In this document: positions 1 through 9,402 of the stretch, piece after piece
Numbering within the stretch: the stretch's first letter is position 1
Layout: each line of letters starts with the position of its first letter
Origin: a virus
Reading direction: 5' to 3' (one strand)
Virus record (IMG/VR): IMGVR_UViG_3300042868_005980
Span: 1-46,178 of that record
Length of the DNA: 46,178 nucleotides
Translations under genes and position numbers: made by a program
Notes under the pieces: generated by a model
What the model was told of the DNA's origin: nothing
Databases searched by the model: none
What the model saw: the letters and a program-made list of their open reading frames with translations, nothing else

Positions 1-3000
1 GCGTCGCGGGTTTGCTGGTCTAGTGCAAAGCGAATGGTGCTTCCTGCGTAGACAACGGGCTTCCCATTCTCAAGGGGGACAACATCAAGCCGGCCAAACC
101 TTGCGCTCCATGCGTAGTATTCAACTCCTTTGGAGTCGCGCACGATGTCCCCGCGCTGCATGTTTGCGGCTTCGTCTGGGGTTATCGGCTGGGCTTCTGG
201 CGCTGGGCCTGCAACTTTCCAGCCTTCCGCCTTGATGGCGTCCATCATGTCCTGATTCTTCAAGACGGGCGACGGAATCATTGCGAACTTGCTGCCGTCT
301 GTGATGAAGTCACGGTCCAACGCATCGTAGACTGACGGGCTGCCATTCGCGGTCTTGATCGACTTGGCGCTCTTGTCGTTCCAAAAGTCTGCGGCTTCGC
401 GCTTGGTATCAAACGTGTCAGCTAGGTAGGTCTGCCGTGCAATCTCCCGATTGCGCTTTTCGGCATTGGCCCTGCGTTCAATCTCGTTGTTGATGTCGTT
501 CTGGGTGTAGTCCGGGAAAAGCTCGCTCGGGTGTGCGATCCGGCCGTCTGGTAGCGTGACGTAATAGCGCACCATCGCGCCGGTAATGTCCGACTTTTCA
601 AACAACTCGGGGGAATGGACGTAGCCGCTGCGCTCATTGCCATCGCGGCCTTGCCCCTTGATTTCGCGGGGTGCGCCCTTGGCTTTGTAGACATCGACCA
701 GCGTTGCAAGTACGGCCTTGCGCTGCTCCTTTGTCAATGACTTGCCGACTTCAAAACGGTCAACGCTATTGGTAGGCTCCGCTGCCGCCCCAAAAATATC
801 CGTCTGCCCACCAGCCGCGCCCACATCAGCGGCCCGGTCACTGCCGGTCAGGGTGAACTCGCCGCGCTCGGAGTCGGCCTTGGCCTTGTCGGCGGCTTCC
901 TTGTCGGCCTTCGCCTCTTCCTTGGCTGCAGCGTCTGCGCGCTCCTGCTGGGCTAGAACATCCTCGCGCGTGGGTGCGCTTAGGGCGAAGCCTTCTCGGC
1001 CGCCTTGATCTTGTCCCGCCGTGCCGACTCTTCCTTCAGCAGCTTGCGCGCCGCCTCCGGCTTCAGCTTCAGCAGGGCTTTGACCGTTTTCAAGGACTGC
1101 GCCCGCTGCTCCAGCGTCAGCGCCTCCAACATCTGTTTGCTCTGCTGTGTCATTGGTCAATTCCTGTTCTGTAAAACCTGCGGCCAGCAGGGCATCTTCC
1201 ATGCTCATTTCGCTCTGCGATACGCCTTGTGGCATATCCAGCATGGCGGCCTCAAAAGCCGCAACGATGGCATCGTATGCAGTATCGTCCGCCTCCTGGG
1301 CCAATGCAAGAGCTTCTTGCTCGGCGTTGAATGCTGCTTCCCGCTCCTGCAGTTCCTTTTCGGCCATCCGCTCGGTGCCTTCTGGCGTGTACTGCGGGTT
1401 GGTCAGGCTGCGTTTGATCAGGTCCATGGCCTGACTATGGCTGGCACCTTCTTGCAGGTAGCCATCTTCCACCAGTTTTTCAGTGGCCTGTTCAATGGTC
1501 ATACCACCTGCAGCCGCAAACAATCGGCGGTTGCCCACCTTGGGGTTGTCGCCCATGCCCATATCGGCCATGACTTCTTTGCTCAGCCCACCGGCTGCGG
1601 CGATCATGCTGTGCGCGGGGATAGGCTCGCCCTTCGGGCTGGTGCGTGGCTGGCTCAGTCGCTTGGCTGCTTTCTCCTGGGCGGCCAGTTGGGCTGGCGT
1701 CTTCTCCACCAGCACATATCCACCTTCAACCCGCTTGACGCGCATAGCCGGCTGGTTCTTGCGGGCTGTGTCGGCGCTGAGCTTGGTCTTGTAGGGCTTG
1801 CCGCCTTCGGACAATGGCACGTTGTTGCGGCCTAGTGGCCCAGCGTCTGCTACTGATTCTGTAGCTAGTTGCGCAGTATTTACGGGGGCTAGAGCCGCAT
1901 TTGTCTTTGTGCCGCGCTTGGATACGGGGATTAGGTTTGGGTCTATTGGCTTCAGCCCATCGGCTGCCAGTGCACCGGCTCCGGCCGTGGCTCGGGCTGC
2001 GGGCTGTCCGCTTGCATCAGGTCGTGCAGCCGCTGGCGCTTGAGCTGGCGCGGCTTGGGTTGTTTCTGGGTTGGTTCGTTGCGCTGGGTTTTGGACACGG
2101 GGTGTCTCCAGTTGTGCGAGAACGTCAGGGGAAGAACGGGTACTGAATAGCACGCCAGAGGGTTGGCCATCGGTGTACTTGACCATGCCCTGTGCATCGG
2201 GGAATGCGGCGCGAATAGCCGCGGGCTCTCCGTTAACCAGTACGGTTCCAGATGCGTTCTTGGTGAATGTGAAATTTAGTGGGCCTGCAGTGTCCACGGC
2301 GGTGCGTACACCAGCGTCAACCACTCCGCTGTTTCCAGATCCTGTTGGGTCGGTTCCCAGTCGTTCTCCAGCATCAACTCCATTTCCCAAGCTCGCAGGG
2401 GCGTCAATGCTCCCAGCTCCACTGCTGGCTGCAACAGGTCGTTGAAGATCAGGCGCTGGGCTGACATCGGCTTTCTCCTGTGCGCGCTGCATGGCAAGCT
2501 GCATCGCTGTGGGCTGGCCGCGCATCCCCGCGCGCTGTGCTTGTAGGTCGTCTTGTGGGTCAGTGATGCCAAGGTCTTGCCACGCTTGCCCGAGCGATGC
2601 TAGGCGTGCGTCCCTTGCGGCGCTGGCTTGTGCACCAGCCCGTTCGATTTCGGCGCGCTGGGCTTCCAGGCTTCCTGTTTGGTTGGGGGCGATGTCTTGC
2701 CAGCCTTGGCCGGCTTGGCGCGCTGCGATGCTGCTGGTTGCACCAGATGCCAAAATGCCCATGTCGCGCCAGGCTTTGCCGGCGTCTTGTATTGCGGTGC
2801 TGGGTGCGGGTTCTGCGTCAGGATCCACCGATTCAGTGGCGGCCGCAATGGCTTCGTCCACTGAGCCCGTCGCCATGACGGACTGCACGGGGTCTGGTTT
2901 GGCAGACCCGCGATTCAGGATTGCATCGCGCGCATCTTTAGAGAATGCGGCCACTTCGGAGGGTGCACCGCCAAGTTCGCCAGCGGCTTCCATCAGGACT

Positions 3001-3953
3001 TGACCCGGCTGGTCTATCCGGCCCTTTGTGGCAATCTGCGCGCCAGCCTCGCCGCCCGCACCCATGCCAGCCTGCACGGCCATTTGGGTCGGCACGTTGA
3101 CTGCCTGGCGGGCGATGCCGCTTTTGAAGGCCGGGGCAAGGGTCTTGCCAGCGATGCGGCCAGATGCCGTATCCAGTGCGCCAATGATTCCCGCGCGCTT
3201 CCCGGCGTAGTTCATTGCCGCGGCTAGGTTCTCCCGGTTGGCAAAGAATGCTTCTACAGCCTTGCGGTCTTTGGTGTCCACGCCAGATTCACGCGCGAAG
3301 TCGGCGATGGAACTACCGGCCTCTGTCACTGCGCTGCTACCGCCCATGGCTGCGGCGCCAGCGGCTGGTCCCATGGCTGCGCCCACGATCAGGGCGGGCA
3401 CGGTGCCGGGTAGGGATGTGGCGGTCACGCCAGCAATCACATCGTATGGGTTTGCCTTGAAAATGTCCCAAGCCTCGCCAAACGTCTTGGCTTCGCCCAT
3501 GGCCGCAACGGCTGGCCGGGTTGTCATGGCCGCGCCGCGCTGGGCATCAGCCTGGGCCTCGGTCATGTCGCCCACCATCCGTGGCATGCGCTTGGCGTAG
3601 AAGTCAGCAGTCTTGCGCAGGCCTTGGGCTTCCGGCGAATCGCCCTCGCCGTAGCTCATGAGTTCGGCCAGGCGGTCGTTCGTCTTCTGGAGTTGCGCAG
3701 CTTGTGCCGCCGTGTTCACCGTTACGGCGGATGCCTTGGTGTTGTCCACACCGGTAAACACCTCGTCACGCAGCCGGCCAAACTCTTCGCCCACTGCGGA
3801 AACACCGGATGCAATCTTCTTGCCGGTGTCGGTAATGGCTTCGCCCCATGTGCGCTTCTTAGGCGGTTCGTCCGCCAGAGGCGCGTCGGCCCACCATTCG
3901 GGTTCTGAGCTACTGTCAACTACTGGCGCATCGGCCCACCATTCTTTTGCCAT
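1..3953 (-). CDS. Giant polyvalent-type virion/ejection protein, N-terminal 1317 residues (cut by left edge)
   Basis: Read by hand from ATG at 3953; the frame is open to base 1, so the C-terminus lies outside. The protein begins with two WWADAP repeats about 20 residues apart. An Ala/Gly-rich hydrophobic stretch follows near residues 150-190 and could be a membrane hairpin. Three short repeats with a W-(Q/R)-D core lie near residues 394, 417 and 460. Long Ala/Pro/Thr linkers and a charged Ala/Glu/Lys helix precede a segment with FTLTGSD and TDIFG near residue 1040. Size, position last in the late operon and linker-rich build fit the giant multidomain proteins of podoviruses that enter the host with the DNA. 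No catalytic motif is visible in this part, so any enzyme domain would be in the missing portion. Confidence 0.85.
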   Translation of the reverse strand, partial: MAKEWWADAPVVDSSSEPEWWADAPLADEPPKKRTWGEAITDTGKKIASGVSAVGEEFGRLRDEVFTGVDNTKASAVTVNTAAQAAQLQKTNDRLAELMSYGEGDSPEAQGLRKTADFYAKRMPRMVGDMTEAQADAQRGAAMTTRPAVAAMGEAKTFGEAWDIFKANPYDVIAGVTATSLPGTVPALIVGAAMGPAAGAAAMGGSSAVTEAGSSIADFARESGVDTKDRKAVEAFFANRENLAAAMNYAGKRAGIIGALDTASGRIAGKTLAPAFKSGIARQAVNVPTQMAVQAGMGAGGEAGAQIATKGRIDQPGQVLMEAAGELGGAPSEVAAFSKDARDAILNRGSAKPDPVQSVMATGSVDEAIAAATESVDPDAEPAPSTAIQDAGKAWRDMGILASGATSSIAARQAGQGWQDIAPNQTGSLEAQRAEIERAGAQASAARDARLASLGQAWQDLGITDPQDDLQAQRAGMRGQPTAMQLAMQRAQEKADVSPAPDLQRPVAASSGAGSIDAPASLGNGVDAGERLGTDPTGSGNSGVVDAGVRTAVDTAGPLNFTFTKNASGTVLVNGEPAAIRAAFPDAQGMVKYTDGQPSGVLFSTRSSPDVLAQLETPRVQNPAQRTNPETTQAAPAQAPAAARPDASGQPAARATAGAGALAADGLKPIDPNLIPVSKRGTKTNAALAPVNTAQLATESVADAGPLGRNNVPLSEGGKPYKTKLSADTARKNQPAMRVKRVEGGYVLVEKTPAQLAAQEKAAKRLSQPRTSPKGEPIPAHSMIAAAGGLSKEVMADMGMGDNPKVGNRRLFAAAGGMTIEQATEKLVEDGYLQEGASHSQAMDLIKRSLTNPQYTPEGTERMAEKELQEREAAFNAEQEALALAQEADDTAYDAIVAAFEAAMLDMPQGVSQSEMSMEDALLAAGFTEQELTNDTAEQTDVGGADAGAAGAVLENGQSPAEAEAGGGAQAAEGRVGTAGQDQGGREGFALSAPTREDVLAQQERADAAAKEEAKADKEAADKAKADSERGEFTLTGSDRAADVGAAGGQTDIFGAAAEPTNSVDRFEVGKSLTKEQRKAVLATLVDVYKAKGAPREIKGQGRDGNERSGYVHSPELFEKSDITGAMVRYYVTLPDGRIAHPSELFPDYTQNDINNEIERRANAEKRNREIARQTYLADTFDTKREAADFWNDKSAKSIKTANGSPSVYDALDRDFITDGSKFAMIPSPVLKNQDMMDAIKAEGWKVAGPAPEAQPITPDEAANMQRGDIVRDSKGVEYYAWSARFGRLDVVPLENGKPVVYAGSTIRFALDQQTRD

Positions 3954-3961
3954 GTCAGCCT

Positions 3962-4996
3962 TTAGGGTTTGCGGCGTTTTGTGCCGTCAGGTGCCGTGAA
4001 AACTGCTCCACTTGGGAGCCTTGCGTACTCTTCCTGTGTGATCGGCTTGTCGGCGGCCTTCTTCTCTGACCGGTCAATAGCCTCTACCAACTCTTTGGCC
4101 TTCGCTGCTGCCTCTGGCGCGCTCAGCATTGAGTCTCTGGCCATCAGGTCGGCTGCAATGCCCTTGATGTCCTTGCTCTTGGTCTGGTTGGCCTTATCCC
4201 ATGCTTCCATCATTGCCGGGTCATTCTTGTTCGCTGCCAGCCATTTCGCCGTTTTCACAGGCGCAGGGTCTTTGTCGTCAGCGCCGCCGCCGCGCTCCAT
4301 GCGCTGCTGGGCAATAGCCTTGTCCAGCTCCAGCTTTTCCTTCTGGTGCGTTTGCAGCCAGTCGGCACGGGCCCTGCGGTCTGCGACTTCGGCATCGCTC
4401 TTCTTCTCGCTCAAGTCGTATTTACGTTCCAAGCTGTCAATCTTGCGATCTTCGCGCTTCGTCTTGCCGATAGTATTTTCGTAAGCCGTGTACCCTGGTA
4501 GATCGTTGATCTTGGCGTCTTCAACGGCCATGTCCAGGGCTTCATCGGCGGTACGCTTGCGGGTCTGGCCCAGAATGCCTGCCTTTGCCGTGGCTGTGTC
4601 GGCCTCGTACTGCTTCTTGATCTGGTCAAGATAGGGCTTCTGGTCCTCTGGTGGCAAGTCTTTTGCCTTGGCTACCATGGCTTCATAGTTGCCGCGCATG
4701 CCGCCCGTCTTCAGGTCTTCGGTTGGGTTGCCGCTCAGCTCTGTAACGGGTGGCGCTTCCAGTTGGACATCCTGGCCGGCAAACTCCTTGGCCTTCTCGC
4801 CAATGCGGTTCAGCGGGGCATCGGCCATGCGCTGCCTGAGCTCCATCAATGTGCGCTCGCGGCGGTCTGCCAACTCAGCGTTGTAGGCGGCCATCGCCTT
4901 TTGTTTGTCCATGGCGGCATTGCTGCGAATCTCGTCGTTCAGCAAATTTGTGGACTGCTCAGCCGCGCCCTGCACGAATCCATCAAAGATACCCAT
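3962..4996 (-). CDS. Charged alpha-helical internal virion protein candidate
   Basis: A protein of 344 residues, rich in Lys, Glu, Asp and Ala, with long predicted helices and almost no hydrophobic segments. It ends in a basic tail (TKRRKP). ATG at 4996 overlaps the upstream stop as TGATG and has AAGGAG about 9 nt ahead; a GTG one codon earlier is less likely. It lies directly before the giant protein in the late operon, where podoviruses place inner-core or ejection proteins. I do not recognise a family; the role is inferred from context. Confidence 0.75.
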   Translation of the reverse strand: MGIFDGFVQGAAEQSTNLLNDEIRSNAAMDKQKAMAAYNAELADRRERTLMELRQRMADAPLNRIGEKAKEFAGQDVQLEAPPVTELSGNPTEDLKTGGMRGNYEAMVAKAKDLPPEDQKPYLDQIKKQYEADTATAKAGILGQTRKRTADEALDMAVEDAKINDLPGYTAYENTIGKTKREDRKIDSLERKYDLSEKKSDAEVADRRARADWLQTHQKEKLELDKAIAQQRMERGGGADDKDPAPVKTAKWLAANKNDPAMMEAWDKANQTKSKDIKGIAADLMARDSMLSAPEAAAKAKELVEAIDRSEKKAADKPITQEEYARLPSGAVFTAPDGTKRRKP

Positions 4997-5412
4997 CACA
5001 TTGCTCCTTGTGCCAAGATCCCGCCTTGCGGGGGTGCGGGCGGCTGGCCCTGTGGTGGCTGTGCACCTTGTTGCGCGCCGGGCCCGTGTGTCAGGTTGGT
5101 TTCTTTCAGCAGCATGCCGATCACCTGTTTCATCTTCTCGGGCGATGCCTTGACTGGGGTTTCGTCTTCCTGCTCACTGGCGGCCTGCGCCATGTCCACT
5201 AGCACCAGATAAGTGTTCACGGCCAGATTGCGCGCCAGTTCGGGCGGTATGGGCTTGGCCTGTTCGATGGCACCCAGCACGGTTTTAACCGCCAGGACTG
5301 CGCCTTGTGGTGATCCCATCATCTTGCGCAGCTTGGAGAAACGGTCGGCGTTGTAGATGATGTCTTTGGCCAGGGCGGTGTATTTCGCCAGCAAATCAAC
5401 GGGTTGGTCCAT
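4996..5412 (-). CDS. Small virion-associated protein with Gly/Gln/Pro tail
   Basis: A protein of 138 residues. The first 100 look helical; the last 35 are low-complexity Gly, Gln and Pro. It lies 2 nt after the previous gene and overlaps the next as TGATG, so it is translated within the internal-protein block. No family recognised. A structural or assembly role is inferred from neighbours only. Confidence 0.7.
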   Translation of the reverse strand: MDQPVDLLAKYTALAKDIIYNADRFSKLRKMMGSPQGAVLAVKTVLGAIEQAKPIPPELARNLAVNTYLVLVDMAQAASEQEDETPVKASPEKMKQVIGMLLKETNLTHGPGAQQGAQPPQGQPPAPPQGGILAQGAM

Positions 5413-5414
5413 GC

Positions 5415-5882
5415 TTATTTCCCTGTCTTCAAATAGTCGATGTGCTTGTCATACATGCCAGCACCAAGGATTCCCAGCTTTGCAGGTTTGGTGTTGATGA
5501 CGGATTGGTTTTTGCGTTCCCACAATTCGGCTTCGTCGGCCTTGCGCTGGGCTCGGTCTTCCAACGTCCACTTGCGGGCCTGCTCGCTTTGTTCGCCGGC
5601 AGCCTTGTTTTTCATCGCTCCGCTTACGCCAGATGTGATGATTGAAAGCAGCCCGGGGTTAGCCTTGGCCCAGGAGCTCACAGAGTCCAGCGCTTTGCCT
5701 CCGGTAGTCCATGCACCCTTCAGGCCCTGCAGCCAGGTGGAATCCACGCCGGTACTGGTGGCCGCTTCGATGTACGGCAACAGGTCCAGTTCGGTCGGGC
5801 CATCGTCCGTCATTTCCTCTATGGGGTTGTTGGCCAGCAACTCTTCATATTCTGGCGATGTGTAGAAATCTTCTTCGTCCAT
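5415..5882 (-). CDS. Small virion-associated protein
   Basis: A protein of 155 residues with an acidic N-terminus (MDEEDFY), a short Gly/Ser/Leu hydrophobic stretch near residues 75-90 and a basic, charged helical middle. ATG at 5882 has AAGGAAG at good spacing. It belongs to the run of five genes before the giant protein. No family recognised; an internal or ejection protein is the best guess. Confidence 0.7.
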   Translation of the reverse strand: MDEEDFYTSPEYEELLANNPIEEMTDDGPTELDLLPYIEAATSTGVDSTWLQGLKGAWTTGGKALDSVSSWAKANPGLLSIITSGVSGAMKNKAAGEQSEQARKWTLEDRAQRKADEAELWERKNQSVINTKPAKLGILGAGMYDKHIDYLKTGK

Positions 5883-5891
5883 GGTGCTTCC

Positions 5892-7274
5892 TTATGCGGA
5901 CCATCCGCCAGTTTTGGTATTCGATGTTTTGGCGACTTTGGCGATTGCCGCGTTTGCTACCTGATCTATCAGGGCCTTTGTTGGGTTCTTGCCCTGCAAC
6001 AGCTTGGAAATAGTTGTGTTAACCATCCGTTGCTGGGCGGGGGAAAGTTTGTCAAAGCCATCGATCTTTCCCGTAATTCCTTGAGCCATGTAATTGCCTG
6101 ACGCACTCACGATCCCATTCAATGCGCCTTTTCTTATTCCGCTCAAAATGCCAGTTCCATCAATGGCACCTTGCGCCCCGCCTTGCGCCGCATTTCCGGC
6201 GAAAGTTGCTATCCCCTTGGTAATATTTGGGTTGAATGTGTCGCCCAGTGCCGATGTGGTGGCATCCCCTACAAACCCGCTGATCGGAGACAAAGCCGCA
6301 GCAGTCACGCCGGACTTGAGCGCGTCGCCAATATTGTTGCCCTGCGCCAGACTCATGCCCGTGTTCAACGCTCCGGCGTTAAGTGCTGTGGCGCCGTAGC
6401 CTGGGCTCATTCCCAATATTCCAGCGACCCCCTTTGCAGTTGTTGCACTGGTTGCTGTGCCGCCGCCGAGAACGGTGCCAGAGCCGATTCCCGCTGAACC
6501 GCCAGTGCCTGCCGCTGCGCCCGCTGAACCTAGAACGCCGTTGAGCGCGCCGACCCCTGCGTACATGGCTGCGCCGGTCGCTATTGGGCGACCAATTTGC
6601 CGCCAAAATTCGCCAAGTCCGCCAAGGTCTTGGCTCTCTGGGTGTGGATTTACGTTATCCCAGGCATCGAAATAAGGATTGGCGTCACGGTACTTGTAGC
6701 CAGTTCCCCAGCCAGAAACATTTTGTTGCGGAGCCGATGGGTCTGCCTGATTGAACTCGTCACCGCCGCCTCTGCCGCCTGTTACAAGCGTTCGCTTTGG
6801 GTCCAGCCAGCGGTCATAGTAGGCTCCAACGTCCTGACCTGCAACCTCTGACGCAGCATTGCCGCCCTTGTCGTCAGCTACAAACGTGGTGCCGTACTTC
6901 TTCAAAAAGTCGTCCCGAGACATCGAGTTACTGTCGGTGTATTCCGCTTGCCCGTTTCCGTACTTGTAAACGTCCTTTATATCCATGTTGTCACCTGCGC
7001 CGCTACGCTCTTGCGTGGGCACGAAGATCGGGCGCAGATAGTTAAAAAATGCTTTTTTGTCAGCCCCCAGCGCATTAGAAACATCTGTGACACTAAGCCC
7101 GTGCTTCTGCATCAGTTCATACACTTTTGCAGGGTCGCCATTGTTCTCGCTCCAGGCCTTTACCATTTCCTCTTTGGTAGGCTTTACAGCAGGCGTAACT
7201 GTTGCAGGTTTTGCAGCCTCGGCCGCCTGCCCTGCCCAGCCACTAGTCCCCTCTTCTTCCCAGAAATTTGCCAT
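5892..7274 (-). CDS. Ala/Gly-rich internal virion protein candidate
   Basis: A protein of 460 residues starting MANFWEEEG. The first third is polar. Residues of roughly 225-400 are very rich in Gly, Ala, Ser and Thr with mild hydrophobicity, as in membrane-active ejection proteins. A TTG nine bases upstream is possible, but the ATG at 7274 is a better start codon; no clear ribosome site precedes either. It shares its build (polar N-terminus, Gly-rich centre) with the next gene upstream. Function inferred from composition and position. Confidence 0.7.
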   Translation of the reverse strand: MANFWEEEGTSGWAGQAAEAAKPATVTPAVKPTKEEMVKAWSENNGDPAKVYELMQKHGLSVTDVSNALGADKKAFFNYLRPIFVPTQERSGAGDNMDIKDVYKYGNGQAEYTDSNSMSRDDFLKKYGTTFVADDKGGNAASEVAGQDVGAYYDRWLDPKRTLVTGGRGGGDEFNQADPSAPQQNVSGWGTGYKYRDANPYFDAWDNVNPHPESQDLGGLGEFWRQIGRPIATGAAMYAGVGALNGVLGSAGAAAGTGGSAGIGSGTVLGGGTATSATTAKGVAGILGMSPGYGATALNAGALNTGMSLAQGNNIGDALKSGVTAAALSPISGFVGDATTSALGDTFNPNITKGIATFAGNAAQGGAQGAIDGTGILSGIRKGALNGIVSASGNYMAQGITGKIDGFDKLSPAQQRMVNTTISKLLQGKNPTKALIDQVANAAIAKVAKTSNTKTGGWSA

Positions 7275-7279
7275 GGTGG

Positions 7280-8647
7280 TCAATCAAAAATGGCGTCAAT
7301 TGCCCGTGCCGCGCTGGTGTGCCAGTCTCCCTGGATCTGGTAGCTGTCGGCAAGGTACTGCTGAATGTTGTTGATCGCTGCGTTTTTGGCTTCGGCGGAA
7401 AGGTCAGATGCCTGAATCGCTGTGATCGTGTTTAGCCCCCAGGTCTGGATTGAACTTGCCGTGGCGGTCTGGTTCGACAAGTTGTTGTACAACTGGGTTG
7501 CCCGTTGCAGTTCGCGCTGTGCAGAAATATTGCTCTGCGTGTTGTCCCGGCTGGTCTGGTTGTTGTTCTGGTTGATGCCCCAGGATGTCTGCAGGCCGGC
7601 ATTTGTCTTGGCGGCATCGGCAAACGTGGCGGCATCTGGTCGGGCAATGTCCAGCGCAACCCGGTAGCTCGCATCGTCTGCCGCTGTGGCTGCAATGCTG
7701 GAATTCACCAGACCACGGGAGTTCATGGCCATGTCAGAGCGTGCGCGCGCTTGTTCGATCAGCGGACTACCACCAGCCAAGATCCCCGCCACACGGCTTT
7801 CAACCGTCTGGTCTGGCGTTACCTGCCAGTTCCCGGGCCCGCTGGTTCCACCACCAGAAGACGAACCGCCTCCGCTTGAAACACCACCTGCCCCGCCAGA
7901 AACTGGGCCGCCCGGCGAAGTAGCACCACCCCCAGCGGGAGGCTGTGAGCCAGCACCGCCGGAATCACCACCCCATCCACCGCCCATGCCAAGTGCGCCC
8001 TTGCCGCTGTCCTGGTAGCTGAACGACTTGCCGTAGTGGATTCCACCTGGTGCGAAGTCGCTGGGCGAAGTGGCTGCCCCTGTATAGGTGCCGGAGCGGA
8101 TCGAGTTTGCAGTCCCTGCGCCCTGGTCGTTCACCCATCCGGCAAAGTCGTTGGCAAATTTTCCGGTGGGGTTGTAGCGCTGGTACTGTTTGAAATACTG
8201 CTGCAGCGCTGCTTCACCGGTTGGCGCATTGCCTGCGATGCCACGGGCTTGTGTGGCGAGCTGGTGTATCTGGTCTGGATCAGTAATTCCGTTGCGCTGC
8301 GCCCATTCGTTCGGGTCGCCACCTTCGGCAAAGAACTTTTGCAGTTCCGCCTTGCCTATGTACTGATTGCCAATTTGCATTCCACCAGTGTTCTGGGATG
8401 GTTGCGAGGCCACAGAAGAAGCCAGCGGGGCTTTGGACAAAGCGCCATTCGCTCCAAAGGTGTAGCCGTTGTTTTGGGCGTAGCCGTCGAGGTCGGCATC
8501 ACTGTAGTTTTTGCCGATCGTGCTGTATGCCTCGCGGATCTGGCCCCTGTTTAACCCCATAGAGGCGGCCTGCTCGGCTACCTGCGCGTCGGTCTTTCCG
8601 GTCATCCAGTTTTTGGTCTGGTCTGCCGTGTAATTGAGGATTCCCAT
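7280..8647 (-). CDS. Gly/Ser-rich internal virion protein candidate
   Basis: A protein of 455 residues. I start it at ATG 8647 (MGILNYTADQ), which has AAGGAAC upstream; the longer open frame begins with Arg/Gln-rich sequence that overlaps the previous gene and is not protein-like. Residues of roughly 240-275 are almost only Gly, Ser, Pro and Ala, forming a flexible linker. The last 180 residues are Asn/Gln/Ala-rich helices, including a repeated NQNNNQTS-type stretch. It lies in the ejection-protein block after the lysis genes. No family recognised. Confidence 0.7.
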   Translation of the reverse strand: MGILNYTADQTKNWMTGKTDAQVAEQAASMGLNRGQIREAYSTIGKNYSDADLDGYAQNNGYTFGANGALSKAPLASSVASQPSQNTGGMQIGNQYIGKAELQKFFAEGGDPNEWAQRNGITDPDQIHQLATQARGIAGNAPTGEAALQQYFKQYQRYNPTGKFANDFAGWVNDQGAGTANSIRSGTYTGAATSPSDFAPGGIHYGKSFSYQDSGKGALGMGGGWGGDSGGAGSQPPAGGGATSPGGPVSGGAGGVSSGGGSSSGGGTSGPGNWQVTPDQTVESRVAGILAGGSPLIEQARARSDMAMNSRGLVNSSIAATAADDASYRVALDIARPDAATFADAAKTNAGLQTSWGINQNNNQTSRDNTQSNISAQRELQRATQLYNNLSNQTATASSIQTWGLNTITAIQASDLSAEAKNAAINNIQQYLADSYQIQGDWHTSAARAIDAIFD

Positions 8648-8655
8648 GGTGTTCC

Positions 8656-8895
8656 TTATGCGTCTTTGAATTTCTTGGCGGCCGGCGCTGCATTGGCCGG
8701 CGCTTTGTCTTTGTTCGGCGCGCACAGCACGATTACGTTCTTGCCTTCAGGCGGGGACTCGGCCAGCACCTTCTCTGTCTGCTTGCAGCGCTCCATGGTC
8801 GTTAGCCCTAACTTGGCCTCGTAGCTGATACCAACGGTGTTGGTGTCCTTGATCGGGGTGAATGTCAGCAGGATGATGATCATCAGGGCGTCCAT
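8656..8895 (-). CDS. Small protein with hydrophobic N-terminus
   Basis: A protein of 79 residues. The N-terminus (MDALMIIILLTF) could be an uncleaved membrane anchor or weak signal peptide; the tail is Ala/Pro/Lys-rich. AAGGAGTGAG precedes the ATG. It follows Rz by 3 nt, so it is cotranscribed with the lysis genes. The DNA has a GGCCGGCGC direct repeat near the 3' end. Function unknown. Confidence 0.65.
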   Translation of the reverse strand: MDALMIIILLTFTPIKDTNTVGISYEAKLGLTTMERCKQTEKVLAESPPEGKNVIVLCAPNKDKAPANAAPAAKKFKDA

Positions 8896-8898
8896 GGC

Positions 8899-9402
8899 TC
8901 ACTCCTTCTTTGTCAGGGTTTCAAACTTGGACCGGGCCGCGTCGTACTGGGCGTAGCAGGCTTTAAGCTGTAGTCGGAGCTCGTCGGCATCGCGTCCGAT
9001 CCGCGTAAGAACTTCGCTATCAGATCGGTATAGCTGCGCTCCAGTGCATCCGCTGGCAGCTTTTCCATCGGCGGGAGTCGTGGGCACACCTGCTCCACCA
9101 GGGCGTTGTGGACGGTTGCGCAACTCGGCACTGATAGCAGCAACGCGAGCATTGAGAGCTTGAATCTGTTCATTTTTGGCCTCGGTGGTTTTTTCAGCCT
9201 GCGCCTGCAGTTCGGCGGTGTCTGCTGCGGTCTTCTCCAGCAGCTTGCGGGATTGGTTGGCCTGCTCCAGGCGTTCGGCGTTCCACTCAGCCCGAATGCT
9301 GGCCTTGCCTGCTGAGTACGATTTCCAGTGACTGGCTGCCAGGGTGACGGCGATGGCTACCGCCGCCCATACGCGCCAGTTCAGGAGCAGGAGAGGGTTC
9401 AC
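8899..9402 (-). CDS. Inner-membrane spanin (Rz-like)
   Basis: A protein of 167 residues with one N-terminal membrane span (about residues 9-24) and a long Ala/Glu/Gln coiled coil (about 35-100). This is the layout of i-spanins, which join an outer-membrane partner to fuse the membranes in the last step of lysis. GTG at 9402 overlaps the endolysin stop (GTGA). The o-spanin partner is encoded inside this gene in another frame. The call rests on topology and position; spanins vary too much in sequence for a motif test. Confidence 0.82.
   Translation of the reverse strand: MNPLLLLNWRVWAAVAIAVTLAASHWKSYSAGKASIRAEWNAERLEQANQSRKLLEKTAADTAELQAQAEKTTEAKNEQIQALNARVAAISAELRNRPQRPGGAGVPTTPADGKAASGCTGAQLYRSDSEVLTRIGRDADELRLQLKACYAQYDAARSKFETLTKKE
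8913..9173 (-). CDS. Outer-membrane lipoprotein spanin (Rz1-like), nested in Rz
   Basis: A protein of 86 residues, entirely inside the Rz-like gene in a different frame. It starts MNRFKLSML, has a hydrophobic signal core and a lipobox-like SVPSC with the lipidated Cys at residue 18. The remainder is Pro/Ser/Thr-rich, as in o-spanins. After export and lipidation it would sit in the outer membrane and meet the Rz periplasmic domain. The nested layout is known from lambda Rz/Rz1. The Pro before the lipobox Ser is slightly unusual. Confidence 0.8.
   Translation of the reverse strand: MNRFKLSMLALLLSVPSCATVHNALVEQVCPRLPPMEKLPADALERSYTDLIAKFLRGSDAMPTSSDYSLKPATPSTTRPGPSLKP

Noticed and set aside
1005-1835. 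Plus-strand open frames across 1-3950, including one of 276 codons
   Set aside because: They are antisense to one long minus frame that is open for all 3953 bases with good protein character.
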